A stretch of 45,499 bases of DNA from CAUZFZ01 sp963579025 (GCA_963579025.1 CAUZFZ010000079.1:1-45499), one strand, 5' to 3'. Positions 8,391 to 18,329 are shown, numbered from the stretch's first letter. The notes: generated from the sequence alone by a model not told the origin. Program-made: numbers and translations.

Positions 8391-9446
8391 TCAGGCAGCA
8401 GCGCGTGTCGATTCCAGACGACTCTGTCCAAGGAACGGAGCCCGTAAGCCGTTGTCTCCCCAGTCGAAATTGATCAGCCACTGCGAAGTATCGGTTGTGA
8501 ATCCAGGCTGTTTACGAGGGCCGCCGATTGCAATGTCACGTCCTTTGGATCGCACGCTGAAGCCAGCCTGCGTTAGAGCCGATTGAACGACCGGGCAGGA
8601 ACTCACGGCCATGACACCGCAGCCTCGCATGCGTCCGGTACACACCTGCGCCAGAGCCGCGAAAATTCCCTGACTGAGTACCCAGGGATCGTTCGCGTCG
8701 GCATGCGACACCAGAACGCGATGAGGTTGCTCGTTCAGCACTACCGATCCACATGTCTGGCCGTTGAGCACCAGACGGAAGACGTGATAGCGGACGAAGT
8801 CCAGATCGGTGGCATAGCGCCAGTTGAGATAATCCACTCCCGGATTGAACCGGACGGCATAGGCCGACTCCTCAACTCGCATGTCGGACGTGAAACACGT
8901 TTCCGGAACTGCTTCGATTGACAGTCCACCCTGTCGGAGCATCTCGCCAGCTCGCGAGTCGACGCGCGTCCGCAACGGCGAGTGTCTCAGCAGCAGTTTG
9001 GCAGCACGGCGCCAGTTTGCTTCGCCCGGAGGTTCGGCCCAGGCGGCATTCAACTGCAGCGTCTGGATGCCCGACAGTCGGGTCCATTTCTGGTGGTCAA
9101 CCAGCCGGCGGGCGTCTTCACTTCCGCCGAACTGAATTCCAAAGTCGCATTCGCGCGCCCAGTGCAGGAACAGAAACGCGCCTGCACCCGATTGAAACGC
9201 ATAGAAGTTGGAACCGAATCCAAGTTCCACGTCACCGTCCGGTGTCGAGAACGGCATCTTCTCAACGCCGACCACTCCGAAGACGCGTTCTGAGTCGTCC
9301 TGCATCATCCACAGCCGGCACGAGTCTGTTGAGCCGTAGTAGTAGTCAACGAAGTCCGGGTAGCAGAGGTTGTGATACGGGGGCAGCTCGGCGCACAGAC
9401 GCGACAGCGTCGCGTGGTCGCCGGATTTGTAACTTGTAATCTGCAT
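8391..9446 (-). CDS. GNAT-fold acyltransferase-like protein
   Basis: The 351-residue protein resembles GNAT-superfamily proteins found in surface polysaccharide and exopolysaccharide clusters. The N-terminal half has the look of one GNAT fold (ELGFGSNFYAF, then WARECDFGIQFGGSEDARR), and the second half contains the recurrent YLNWRYATD segment followed by strands such as VFRLVLNGQTCGSVVLNE, suggesting a tandem domain arrangement. Its acyl donor could be acetyl-CoA, aminoacyl-tRNA or the carrier-bound acyl group made by the neighbours; the sequence does not decide. The ATG at 9446 overlaps the stop of the upstream deacetylase gene in a TGATG arrangement, which shows coupled translation and fixes the start. 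An in-frame extension to 9530 lies inside the deacetylase gene. Confidence 0.72.
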   Translation of the reverse strand: MQITSYKSGDHATLSRLCAELPPYHNLCYPDFVDYYYGSTDSCRLWMMQDDSERVFGVVGVEKMPFSTPDGDVELGFGSNFYAFQSGAGAFLFLHWARECDFGIQFGGSEDARRLVDHQKWTRLSGIQTLQLNAAWAEPPGEANWRRAAKLLLRHSPLRTRVDSRAGEMLRQGGLSIEAVPETCFTSDMRVEESAYAVRFNPGVDYLNWRYATDLDFVRYHVFRLVLNGQTCGSVVLNEQPHRVLVSHADANDPWVLSQGIFAALAQVCTGRMRGCGVMAVSSCPVVQSALTQAGFSVRSKGRDIAIGGPRKQPGFTTDTSQWLINFDWGDNGLRAPFLGQSRLESTRAAA

Positions 9447-10465
9447 CAGGCTGCCGTCATCCGTTGTTCCGATTGCACCTTCGACACCACACGCTGCTCG
9501 TATTCGCACAAGGTCATGCCAACACAGCATTCGGAAGCGGCTTCAAACAAGCGTTCCATATCGTCAAACAGAGATTCGATCTGTGCTTCCGTCTGAAATC
9601 TCGGGCTGCCGCCCGGCATGAACTCGGACGAATGCAGCATGAACTCGACGAAGCCTCGGCCATCGGCCAGTGCGAGTTGCATTGTTTCAATCAGCTCGCG
9701 TCCGTTACGCCCGTTGGGCCGAAGCCAGCGAACTTCCGGGAGGAACCGACCCGCGATGCGCTGTCCGAATCGATGCACCGACAGTGCCCGTGCCGTTGCT
9801 CGCTCAATGAGACCGCGGTCTCGACGCAGGATCGTGACTGGCAGTTCCAGTAACGGTGAGTCGGCCGACTCGCAGGCGATCGCGTCTGGATCCATGCGAT
9901 AGGCGTGTTCGGGAAATCCGCGGTAATCGACCTCGCCGGGCATGTAGCCCTGTTTCCAGCAGACGTGCGGTGTGACTGAGCAGTCGACTCGATAACCAGA
10001 CTCGATCAGCATCCGTGCGTACGCTGCGTTGAAGCCCCAGCGTCCGGCGCGATGACTGCGCATCGTCACGCCGAAGGCCGATTCGAGCCGGTCGGTCAGG
10101 ACGCGGATCTTCTCGCGCATGACCGGTTCGGGGTATTGAGTCAGAAACGGGTTGCATGCGAAGTCGTCGTCGGTCAGCGATATCAACGGCGGGTTGTTCC
10201 ACGCGTGCAGGTGCATCCCGATCTCGCCGGCGTCACGAGTGAGCACATCCTGGGCGAACTCGCAGTAAACGGGAGACTCGACCATTTCCCAGTTAGTCAG
10301 CCATGTGGGCTTCAGGTCGTATCGTTCACAGAGCGTCTGAAAGCGCGGCAGAAAGCGGGCGTTCTCTGTCGTGACCTCGCGCGGATTGGCCCACAGATTG
10401 TCGCCTTCCGTATCGATCGTGATGAGAAACGCAGGACGATCCAGCATGGTGGTGTGGACTTCCAT
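9446..10465 (-). CDS. Polysaccharide deacetylase-like protein (WalW-like)
   Basis: The 339-residue protein shows the NodB-homology pattern of polysaccharide deacetylases in the variant found in WalW-type proteins. Seen are TIDTEGD (Asp18, Glu20) in the first strand, GMHLHAW (His85, His87) for the metal site and SHRAGRWGFN near 137-146, equivalent to the RxPYG motif. No signal peptide is present, so the protein is probably cytoplasmic and may act on a lipid-linked or small sugar substrate. It is the first gene of the operon with the GNAT-like, FkbH and carrier genes. An alternative ATG lies six codons downstream at 10447. The 289-bp divergent gap to the DUF1549/DUF1553 gene should hold its promoter, but I cannot place it. 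Confidence 0.82.
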   Translation of the reverse strand: MEVHTTMLDRPAFLITIDTEGDNLWANPREVTTENARFLPRFQTLCERYDLKPTWLTNWEMVESPVYCEFAQDVLTRDAGEIGMHLHAWNNPPLISLTDDDFACNPFLTQYPEPVMREKIRVLTDRLESAFGVTMRSHRAGRWGFNAAYARMLIESGYRVDCSVTPHVCWKQGYMPGEVDYRGFPEHAYRMDPDAIACESADSPLLELPVTILRRDRGLIERATARALSVHRFGQRIAGRFLPEVRWLRPNGRNGRELIETMQLALADGRGFVEFMLHSSEFMPGGSPRFQTEAQIESLFDDMERLFEAASECCVGMTLCEYEQRVVSKVQSEQRMTAA

Positions 10466-10754
10466 GTCCGGTCTGGCGTGGCGGTGAGGCCGCAGAACGT
10501 AGCGATTTCCGCAAAGTGGCTACCTGGGTCCGGGAATCTACGGACGGGTTCAGACCGGGTCAATATGAGCTAACTGCACTGCCACCACGGAGTTGTGCAC
10601 GGAATTCCGACGCACTGCGACTTCGCGGGCACATCAACGACGCGGTATACTCGGGGACCCCGTTCGTCGTCTCCGTATTTGTCACATCTCTCAAGACACC
10701 CACGAGAGGTACAGATCGGATTGCGACGAGCCCTTTCCACCGCGAGTTCCCGCC

Positions 10755-13682
10755 ATGCCTGATCTCCGATTCGTCGCCGCGCTTTCGCTGACGGTGATTC
10801 TCTGCCGGACGACCCACGCTGAGTCGCCCGTGTTTGAGAAGGACGTTCTGCCGGTTCTTAAGGCCAAATGTCTGAAGTGCCATTCGCCGAAAGTACGTAA
10901 GGTGGGGCTGGACCTTTCCAGCATGGCGTCTGTGCGGAAGGGTGGAGAGTCGGGCTCGGCAATCGACGCGGACGAGATCGAAGAGAGTCTGATTTGGGCG
11001 ATGGTCGGTGGTGGTGACATGCCTCCCGAAGGATCGCCGCCGCTCACACCGAAAGAGCGGGACATCATTCATCGCTGGCTTGTCGGCGGCACTCGGTCGA
11101 CCTCTACGACCGACCAGCGAATGGTCACGCAACACGACGTCCTGCCGTACCTGTTCACTCGCTGTATTGTGTGTCACGGCGGCCGTCGGCATGAAGCGGA
11201 TCTGGACCTGAGGTCCGTCGCCTCAATCCTGAAGGGTGGCAAGTCTGGACCCGCCGTTGTTGCTGGCAAACCAGAAGAAAGCCTGCTGCTCAAACGAGTA
11301 CTTGCGAAAGACATGCCTCCGCCGCGCGAGCTGATTCGCGCGGGCGTGCGTCCATTGGAATCATCCGAGATCGATCTGATTACGCTGTGGATTGTTCAGG
11401 GGGCGAAGGAATACGACGTGGCACCCGACGCGCCATCGACTGAGCCGGATCCACTCGTCAGCACCGAGGATCGCAACTTCTGGTCATTTCAGACGCCGCA
11501 CAAACCGGCCGTTCCAGAGGCCGACACGAGCATTGTGCGAAATGCGATCGACGCGTTTCTGCTACGGAAGCTGACCGAACGAAAACTGCCGTTCTCACCG
11601 GAAGCCGACCGAACGACGCTCGTTCGCCGCGTCGCCATCGACTTGACCGGACTACCACCGGAATGGAACGACGTCGAGCGATTTGTCGCCGACCAGTCGG
11701 GCGACTGGTACGAGCGAATGGTTAGCTTCTACCTGGACTCGCCGCAGTACGGTGAACGCTGGGGACGCTACTGGCTCGATCTGAGCGGCTACGCGGACTC
11801 AGAGGGCAAACGTTCGGCGGATCCCATCCGGCTGCATGCGTGGCGATTTCGCGATTACGTCATTCAATCCTTGAACGCCGACAAGCCGTACGACCGATTC
11901 CTGCTGGAACAAATTGCCGGTGACGAGCTGTACGACTTCCAGAACGCGGACGCGATCACGCCGGAGATGCGTGATGCTCTGATCGCGACTGGTTTTCTGC
12001 GCATGGCTCCAGATGGTACGGGTTCCGACATCGTCAACACGGTGGCCGAACGGTTTGAAGTGGTCGCCGACGAGATTGAGACGCTCGGCTCGTCGGTCCT
12101 GGGCCTGACGCTGAAATGCGCTCAATGTCACTCGCACAAGTATGACCCGATTCCGCAGCGTGACTATTACCGCTTGGTCGCCGTGTTTCAGGGAGCGTAT
12201 GACCTGTACGACTGGCTGGCACCAACGTCGGTCCCGGGCCAGTCCAAAGTAAAGAACCCGATTCGAAGATATCTCACTCACGTGACTCCCGAGGAGCGGG
12301 CCGCGTGGATAGCGGCGAAGCGAGGGATCGACGACGAGATCGCCTTCGAGAAGAAACGTGTTACTCAACGAGAAGCTGAACTGCGGAAGAAGGTCCTCGA
12401 CGAAGAACTCGCGAAGTTACCTGAGGAAATTCGTGAGGACACACGCGTCGCGTTGTCTACCGACGCTGCCCAATTGTCGGCACCGCAAAAGTACCTTGCT
12501 GAAAAGTTTCGGAAGCGTTTGGCGCCCGATGGAAAGAGACTCCGGAAGCTGTTTCCCGAGCTGGTCGAACTCGACAAGACCACCGCCGCGAAGATTAAAC
12601 AACGCGAAGCGGCCCGTCCGCCGGAACCAATGATCCGCGCATTGTGGGATCGGGGAGAACCATCTCCCACGTGGGTGTTTCGACGTGGCGAGTTCACGAA
12701 TCCCGGCGACCTTGTCGGGCCGGGCGTGCCGTCGGCGCTGACCGATGGCCAGACTCCGTTCCAACTCGATCCGCAACGACCGGGGTCGACAGGACGCCGC
12801 CTGGCGCTGGCTCGCTGGTTGACTGATCCGAAACATCCGCTGACCGCCCGTGTGCTGGTCAATCGCGTGTGGTTCCATCACTTCGGCCGGGGCATTGTCG
12901 AGTCGCTCGCCAACTTCGGGCGAACGGGAACTCCACCAACTCACCCGGAACTGCTCGACTGGCTAGCTGTTTCGTTTGTCGAGAATGGCTGGAGCATGAA
13001 GTGGCTGCATCGCCAGATCATGGCTTCGGCCGCGTATCGGCAGTCATCTCAACTGACGCCTGAACTGGAAGCGACCGATCCCGACAATCGCTGGCTGTCG
13101 CGCATGCCAATGCGTCGACTGGAAGCGGAAGCCGTTCGGGACAGTCTGCTGGCAGTGGCCGGACGCCTGGATCGCACTCAGTTCGGCACCTTTGACGAGG
13201 TTGAGGTGCGAGCCGATGGCCTGGTGACTTCCGTTCCGGGCGAAAGCGGTTGGCGACGCACGGTCTATGTCCGACAGCGCCGCAAAGAGCTGCCGACGAT
13301 CCTTGAGAACTTTGACCTGCCGCAGATGATCCCGAATTGTGTTGAGCGGCCGAATTCGACCGTCGCGTCGCAGGCACTGCATTTGCTCAACAACGGCATG
13401 GTCCGTGAGTTGTCAGTCGAATTTGCGAAGCGGATCGAACGTGAAGTGGGCGATGATCGCGGCCGCCAGCTCGAACGCGTGTACGAGATCGCTCTCAGCC
13501 GCAAGCCGACCGACGAGGAAAAGAAACTGTCGCTGGTGGCGATCAAACAGATCGCCGCAGAATTCGCCGAGGCTCGGGATTCCGATGCCGGTTCCGCACA
13601 GGAAATCACACCGCGGACTCAGGCACTGGCGAGCTTCTGTCACGTCATCATGAACTCAGCATCGTTTATGTTTTCGGATTGA
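10755..13682 (+). CDS. Planctomycete c-heme protein with DUF1549 and DUF1553 domains
   Basis: The 975-residue exported protein begins with a signal peptide (hydrophobic residues 6-17, cleavage near THAES). Two N-terminal PSCyt1-type cytochrome segments carry CLKCH at 39-43 and CIVCH at 137-141. A DUF1549 (PSCyt2) domain spans about 260-465 and ends with CAQCH at 455-459; DUF1553 (PSD1) covers about 690-950. A charged, helical insert with likely coiled coil lies between the two at about 560-680. The family is abundant in planctomycetes and is thought to be extracytoplasmic and redox active, but no reaction is established. The frame is open from 10593; the ATG at 10755 is chosen because it begins the signal peptide. 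The aminotransferase gene follows 54 bp downstream. Confidence 0.92.
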   Translation: MPDLRFVAALSLTVILCRTTHAESPVFEKDVLPVLKAKCLKCHSPKVRKVGLDLSSMASVRKGGESGSAIDADEIEESLIWAMVGGGDMPPEGSPPLTPKERDIIHRWLVGGTRSTSTTDQRMVTQHDVLPYLFTRCIVCHGGRRHEADLDLRSVASILKGGKSGPAVVAGKPEESLLLKRVLAKDMPPPRELIRAGVRPLESSEIDLITLWIVQGAKEYDVAPDAPSTEPDPLVSTEDRNFWSFQTPHKPAVPEADTSIVRNAIDAFLLRKLTERKLPFSPEADRTTLVRRVAIDLTGLPPEWNDVERFVADQSGDWYERMVSFYLDSPQYGERWGRYWLDLSGYADSEGKRSADPIRLHAWRFRDYVIQSLNADKPYDRFLLEQIAGDELYDFQNADAITPEMRDALIATGFLRMAPDGTGSDIVNTVAERFEVVADEIETLGSSVLGLTLKCAQCHSHKYDPIPQRDYYRLVAVFQGAYDLYDWLAPTSVPGQSKVKNPIRRYLTHVTPEERAAWIAAKRGIDDEIAFEKKRVTQREAELRKKVLDEELAKLPEEIREDTRVALSTDAAQLSAPQKYLAEKFRKRLAPDGKRLRKLFPELVELDKTTAAKIKQREAARPPEPMIRALWDRGEPSPTWVFRRGEFTNPGDLVGPGVPSALTDGQTPFQLDPQRPGSTGRRLALARWLTDPKHPLTARVLVNRVWFHHFGRGIVESLANFGRTGTPPTHPELLDWLAVSFVENGWSMKWLHRQIMASAAYRQSSQLTPELEATDPDNRWLSRMPMRRLEAEAVRDSLLAVAGRLDRTQFGTFDEVEVRADGLVTSVPGESGWRRTVYVRQRRKELPTILENFDLPQMIPNCVERPNSTVASQALHLLNNGMVRELSVEFAKRIEREVGDDRGRQLERVYEIALSRKPTDEEKKLSLVAIKQIAAEFAEARDSDAGSAQEITPRTQALASFCHVIMNSASFMFSD

Positions 13683-13736
13683 ATGAGACGAGCAATTTAC
13701 GACTGCTTCGTCGCGTCCCTGCTCTGGACCTGCTGA

Positions 13737-14846
13737 ATGCCCATCCGCCCCGAAGGTCCCCCCACATGGCCGCCAGACTGGCCGGAAGTTCGGGAGGCCG
13801 TTGAAGCAACGCTCGCCGATGGTTCCTGGGGGCGTTATCACGGCCCGCATTGTGAGCGTCTGGAAGAGGCACTCGCCGAATTCCACGGCGTTGAAGAAGT
13901 TCTGCTGTGCTGCAGCGGAACGGCTGCCGTCGAGCTGGCACTGCACGGGGCCAGGGTCGGGCCAGGCGATGAAGTCATTCTTGCGGCGTACGACTTCAAA
14001 GCGAACTTTCAGAATGTCCTGGCACTCGGAGCGACACCAGTGCTGGTCGATCTCGATCCGAATTCCTGGCAACTCGACCCGACGCAGCTTGATTCAGCCG
14101 TAACGGAAGCCACGCGGGCGATCATCGTTTCTCACCTGCACGGTGCGTCAGTGCCGATGGCTCCAATTCTGGAGTTTGCCAATCAGCACGGCGTGACTGT
14201 CATCGAAGACGCTTGCCAGGTGACTGGGGCGATTCTGGACGGTCAGCGTGCCGGTGCAGCCGGTCATGCTGGCGTGCTGAGCTTTGGCGGCAGCAAGCTG
14301 CTGACGGCCGGGCGGGGCGGAGCCATTCTGACCAGCCGCGCCGACCTGGCTCAGCGCATTCGTCTGCGGACACAGCGTGGAAATCATGCGTATCCGCTGT
14401 CCGAGTTACAGGCGGCCGTTCTGCAGCCGCAGGTCGAACGGCTGGAAACCCGCAACCGCGTGCGACTCGCAAACGTGCAAAGCCTCCTGTCTCAACTCGA
14501 CGCAGCGGGAGTATTGGCTGGACTGACACCGCTGAACGCGACACCTGGGGAACTCGACGCGTTTTACAAAGTTGGGTTTCGATATGACTCCGACCACTTC
14601 AAAGGCCTTTCACGAGATGCGTTCGCACAGGCCGTGCGGAATGAAGGCGTCGCACTCGATCCAGGCTTTCGCAGTCTGCATCGCATTCACAGCCGGCGTC
14701 GCTTTCTCGCGGTTGGTGACCTTCAAGTGGCCGACGCGGCTGATGATGGCATCCTTGTTCTGCACCACCCCGTGTTGCTGGAGTCCGCTGCCGCAATCGA
14801 CCAGATCGTCGAGGCTGTCCTGAAAGTGGGCACAGCGACCGGTTGA
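13737..14846 (+). CDS. DegT/DnrJ/EryC1/StrS family PLP-dependent aminotransferase
   Basis: This 369-residue protein is a fold-type I PLP enzyme of the sugar aminotransferase family. The substrate-binding GT motif appears as CCSGTAAVELAL at about 58-69, the PLP-pyridine contact is Asp158 in EDAC, and the Schiff-base lysine is Lys187 in SFGGSKLLTAGRGG. Such enzymes transaminate keto-sugars linked to nucleotides, or act as AHBA synthases and related aminotransferases. It follows the c-heme gene on the same strand by 54 bp; no nucleotide-sugar genes are adjacent, so the substrate is unknown. The ATG at 13737 has no clear Shine-Dalgarno sequence. Its stop lies only 20 bp from that of the convergent ceramidase-like gene. 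Confidence 0.9.
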   Translation: MPIRPEGPPTWPPDWPEVREAVEATLADGSWGRYHGPHCERLEEALAEFHGVEEVLLCCSGTAAVELALHGARVGPGDEVILAAYDFKANFQNVLALGATPVLVDLDPNSWQLDPTQLDSAVTEATRAIIVSHLHGASVPMAPILEFANQHGVTVIEDACQVTGAILDGQRAGAAGHAGVLSFGGSKLLTAGRGGAILTSRADLAQRIRLRTQRGNHAYPLSELQAAVLQPQVERLETRNRVRLANVQSLLSQLDAAGVLAGLTPLNATPGELDAFYKVGFRYDSDHFKGLSRDAFAQAVRNEGVALDPGFRSLHRIHSRRRFLAVGDLQVADAADDGILVLHHPVLLESAAAIDQIVEAVLKVGTATG

Positions 14847-14866
14847 AAGCCCGTCTGTTCGGAAGT

Positions 14867-16225
14867 CTATTTCACGTTCAGCAGACGTCGGACTGCGCCC
14901 ATTAGCACGCCCTCAACTTCAGGAGCCACTTTCGATGCCCGGTCGCTGGCTTCGTAGCCGCCCTGCCCATAAGCCACTTTAGTCCCGATGTAGCCCGGCG
15001 CGTAATCACCATAGGCCGCCATGGCGACGAACAGGTCCGGTCGCAACTTTGCGGCGTTGAGCTGGTATTCGACAAATAGCTCACCCGGCATGTGCAGCAC
15101 TCGGGCGTTCTTCACGGTCAGGCACGTGATGTCGATCGTGTCGCCGGACTGACATCGTCGCAGCCAGATCAGGTCCTTCGCGGCAAACCAACGGACAAAC
15201 GCCGTTTGCGATTCGTCTTCGAGAATCTTCAGCAGGTCCTTTTCGACCATATGTTTTCCGGCCGGCAGTACGACCGGGACGAAATTCCATGCGATGTCAC
15301 TGGCTGACACGGGTGACTTCTTCGTGTTCTGCCAGGCGAGCTTCATGCCGGCGGCAACTCGATCTGCGAGCACCTGGCGATTGCTCTTTGAGCCATCGTT
15401 CCACTTACCGGCACCGATGTTCCCGCCCGCTCCATTGAAGTGGATGTGCGGAACTTTCGTCGCTGCCTGGCGGCTGTTACGGGCCATACCAGGGAAGTCG
15501 GGATTGGCCAATCCGGTGCGGTAGTAACTTTGCGGATGCGTCGCGTAGTAGGTCAGAGCTGTGATGGCTTTGTCGCCATTCCAGAAGCTGATCATCTTCA
15601 GCTTGGGATCGATCGTTCCGGCCGGAAACGCCGCAACCTTCGGATCCTTCGTCGCGGTCCAGCGGATGTGGATCACCTTGCCGTCCGGCCCTTGAATTCG
15701 CCGGTTCGACGCGACCTTCTCGATCAAGCCTGAGCCCAGCCCGACATGAGTCACCGGTTGAGCATCAGCAAGTGCCTGCTTTACCGCCGCCGCCGCACGT
15801 TGCACGACGACACGATTCCAGCCTGCGTCTGACCACTTCCCGTTCAGGCCGTACTTTTCCAGCAGTTCCTCGGTCGAGAAATCACACGTTGGTGCGTCGT
15901 GCTGATGCAAGGCATGCACAGCAACATGACTGGCATCCGTCCCGGCGGCGGCCGCCAGTGATTCTCGAAACACCGTCTGCCCGGCATTGCCGATGCCAAT
16001 CCAGTCGACGGCACACAGGACAATCGGTTTCTCAACGCCGGCAATCACGATGCCGCGACAACTCAGCGGAATCAGCGTGCCCTTCGTCGGGTCATAAGCA
16101 AGTGGGCTTCCCACGGGCGGCGAAGCGTCGACGTCAAAGACACCAACACGCAACGTGTCCGCTGCGTTGAGGCTTAGTGTCGATGTCAGGAGAACCAGTA
16201 CAGCGAGGATTCCGGATTGTTTCAC
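14867..16225 (-). CDS. Secreted neutral/alkaline ceramidase-like protein
   Basis: The 452-residue protein has a signal peptide (hydrophobic core at 5-19, cleavage after NAA) and resembles the neutral/alkaline non-lysosomal ceramidase N-terminal domain: an RVGVFDVDASPPVGSPL opening, ICR-like CRGIVI segment and a histidine cluster HALHQHDAP that corresponds to the zinc-site HTHSGP motif. Family members hydrolyse ceramides, but in planctomycetes many homologues occur without sphingolipids, so the real substrate may differ. The start is taken as GTG at 16225, preceded by GAGAG at 8-nt spacing and leading directly into the signal peptide; the in-frame ATG at 16285 adds an unlikely 20-residue basic extension. 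It converges with the aminotransferase gene. Confidence 0.82.
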   Translation of the reverse strand: MKQSGILAVLVLLTSTLSLNAADTLRVGVFDVDASPPVGSPLAYDPTKGTLIPLSCRGIVIAGVEKPIVLCAVDWIGIGNAGQTVFRESLAAAAGTDASHVAVHALHQHDAPTCDFSTEELLEKYGLNGKWSDAGWNRVVVQRAAAAVKQALADAQPVTHVGLGSGLIEKVASNRRIQGPDGKVIHIRWTATKDPKVAAFPAGTIDPKLKMISFWNGDKAITALTYYATHPQSYYRTGLANPDFPGMARNSRQAATKVPHIHFNGAGGNIGAGKWNDGSKSNRQVLADRVAAGMKLAWQNTKKSPVSASDIAWNFVPVVLPAGKHMVEKDLLKILEDESQTAFVRWFAAKDLIWLRRCQSGDTIDITCLTVKNARVLHMPGELFVEYQLNAAKLRPDLFVAMAAYGDYAPGYIGTKVAYGQGGYEASDRASKVAPEVEGVLMGAVRRLLNVK

Positions 16226-16310
16226 GTGAGTATCTCTCAACTGGGAATAACTGTTCGTGCAACAACGATTCGTCATTGCGGTCACTTGCCAGGTCCTGAC
16301 GTGAGTTCCG

Positions 16311-18269
16311 TCACTCGTTGACGCGAATCCGTTCCGGGCCTGCCAGGGCGGTGAGTTCTCGAATATCGAATTCCTTCAGCAACCCAAAGCAGAACATTTC
16401 CGGCTGCTGGTTGGCACCGATGTCGTTTGTGAGAATGTCCTTAAGCGTGTCCATCGAGTCGTGCAGTGACGCGACGGGAATCACCGATCCATCAATCGCG
16501 GCTGCGACCAGTGTCATCAGACTGGTACGTGGTCCGTACGCCTCGATCTGAAGTGGGTCACCGTATTGCTGGGTTGCCCACGCTGCGACGGCGTTGAGCT
16601 GCCCGGCCTGAATGCCGAGTGGCCGATCTCCAACCGCCGAGATCAACAGTCCGTACAGGAAATCCCTGCGGCCGATATTCGATTCGCCGAAATAGAACGG
16701 ATCAATCGTGATTACGCGATTCCCGTCCGCGACCAGTTTGCCCACCTGCTCTGCGAGCGTTTGCCGCCCTTCGTCAGACAGCAGAATCACGGTGTTGCGA
16801 TCATCGCCTGGGTTTTCGAACACGGTCGCCGGAACGGTCCACGCGTCACTGATATTGAGCCGCCACTGTGCGACCTGAATGCCATCCGCTGCAACGCCTT
16901 CGCCCACCAGTTCGGTAGAGCGCACGGTTTCGTTGCGAGTGCGCACGACCTGTCGCAGGACGCGACGGCGTTTCTGTTGCCATGAGGGCGTCGGCGATTC
17001 AGGACGTCCCTGAATAGTGCGGTCCACCGGGATGGATTTACTCAGTTGACGAGCCAGCGAGTGCAATGTCGCGTTGCCTTGCGGCACTTCGACGAGCAGT
17101 TCGTCGAATGACTTCAGCTCCTCTTCGCACGGGAGCTCGGTTGCATTGAACTTGGCGTCGTCCGCATAGAAGAAGTCGCCAATCATCCGGTACAGAGCCT
17201 GGCGGTTATCACGGCCGAAATTGTGCGTGCCGGGATCTTCGTTCACGTGCCAGCGCAGGTGGTCGGCCTTGTCGTACAGCTTGTAGATCGGCATCGCTGC
17301 GTCCATCAGCGGTGGCAGCGCATGGGGCGAGGCGAAGCAACAGTTGTCATTCAGATTGAACGTGAGCAGCGTCGGTCGGGGGGCTCGCATGGCCGTCAGT
17401 TGGGCGTAATCGGCCGCGATACCAAGATCGACAGGCGTCTGTTCCGAATCGCCCAGGTCACTCGCGAATCTGGCCCGAGTTCTGAAACTGGAATAGCCCG
17501 CGACCGGGTCGGACAGCGTGACACGTTCATCCAGGGCGCTGATCACAATCGTCTGCCAGCCACCTCCCGACAGACCGGCAACGGCGACCCGATCCGGATC
17601 CGCGTGTTCGTGTGCCAGCAGTACGTCCAGTCCACGACTCATCGACAGATAGAACGGAGCAAGTCCACTGGTGCCACACAGGTCGAGCTGATTCAGGCGG
17701 TAATGCGAATTGCCATTTCCCTGCAGTTGCCCCATGCCGATCCACTCGACATTGAGTGCGAGCATCCCGCGTTTCGCCAGGTTAATGCAGCGTGTCTGCT
17801 TATAGTCGGCCGCTTTGCCATTCTTGCGATCATGGCCGTTCACATTCAGCACGACCGGAACTTTGCCCTCAAGCTTCTTCGGTTCGTACAGCAGCGCGGG
17901 AATCCACATACCCGGCACGGCTTCGTATCGCAGCTTGCGGATGTGGTACTCCGCTCCCCCTTCAATCGTGTCGAGGTATTCGACCTGCGTTTTCAACTCC
18001 CGCCACTTCGCAGCCTCACCGCGAAATACAACGTTATCGAACACACGTTGTCGCGATTTCTCCGCGAACCGCTCCCATTCTTCGACGGATGACACCTGCG
18101 GCATCGGCGGGACGCGGGATTCACAGTACTCCTGCACTTCGTGCAGGGGTTGATTCGGTGCGAGGATCGGCTTCACCAGCCAGTCGGCGATGGATGCGTT
18201 GTCGCCGGCACGAGCGATCGAGGCAGTCAGGATCACGAGCGGAATCAGGCAGATCGAGCGAAGACGCAT
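16311..18269 (-). CDS. Secreted acetyl-xylan-esterase-like alpha/beta hydrolase
   Basis: The 652-residue protein has a signal peptide (residues 1-21, ending IARA) and an alpha/beta hydrolase domain over about 85-370. The nucleophile elbow is GLSGGG with Ser234; Asp308 in NLNDNCCF and His349 in DPGTHNFG are the likely other triad members. The second part, about 400-650, looks like another degenerate hydrolase-type fold without an obvious nucleophile. Similar planctomycete proteins are annotated as acetyl xylan esterases, predicted to deacetylate plant or algal polysaccharides. The ATG at 18269 starts the signal peptide; the in-frame extension to 18353 crosses a palindrome and is unlikely to be coding. 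It is divergent from ispD. Confidence 0.85.
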   Translation of the reverse strand: MRLRSICLIPLVILTASIARAGDNASIADWLVKPILAPNQPLHEVQEYCESRVPPMPQVSSVEEWERFAEKSRQRVFDNVVFRGEAAKWRELKTQVEYLDTIEGGAEYHIRKLRYEAVPGMWIPALLYEPKKLEGKVPVVLNVNGHDRKNGKAADYKQTRCINLAKRGMLALNVEWIGMGQLQGNGNSHYRLNQLDLCGTSGLAPFYLSMSRGLDVLLAHEHADPDRVAVAGLSGGGWQTIVISALDERVTLSDPVAGYSSFRTRARFASDLGDSEQTPVDLGIAADYAQLTAMRAPRPTLLTFNLNDNCCFASPHALPPLMDAAMPIYKLYDKADHLRWHVNEDPGTHNFGRDNRQALYRMIGDFFYADDAKFNATELPCEEELKSFDELLVEVPQGNATLHSLARQLSKSIPVDRTIQGRPESPTPSWQQKRRRVLRQVVRTRNETVRSTELVGEGVAADGIQVAQWRLNISDAWTVPATVFENPGDDRNTVILLSDEGRQTLAEQVGKLVADGNRVITIDPFYFGESNIGRRDFLYGLLISAVGDRPLGIQAGQLNAVAAWATQQYGDPLQIEAYGPRTSLMTLVAAAIDGSVIPVASLHDSMDTLKDILTNDIGANQQPEMFCFGLLKEFDIRELTALAGPERIRVNE

Positions 18270-18329
18270 GGCAATGCTCCGAGTGAGACGGCAAATGTCG
18301 CGAACTCCAACTTCCGGAGGAACGTGTAT

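Noticed and set aside
10646..10651. TATACT upstream of the DUF1549/DUF1553 gene as a -10 element
   Set aside because: No acceptable -35 hexamer at normal spacing and a long distance of about 100 bp to the start codon.
10560..11192. 210-residue open frame on the minus strand overlapping the start of the DUF1549/DUF1553 gene
   Set aside because: It lies opposite a clear signal peptide and two heme motifs on the plus strand and has no recognisable domain; it is a shadow frame.
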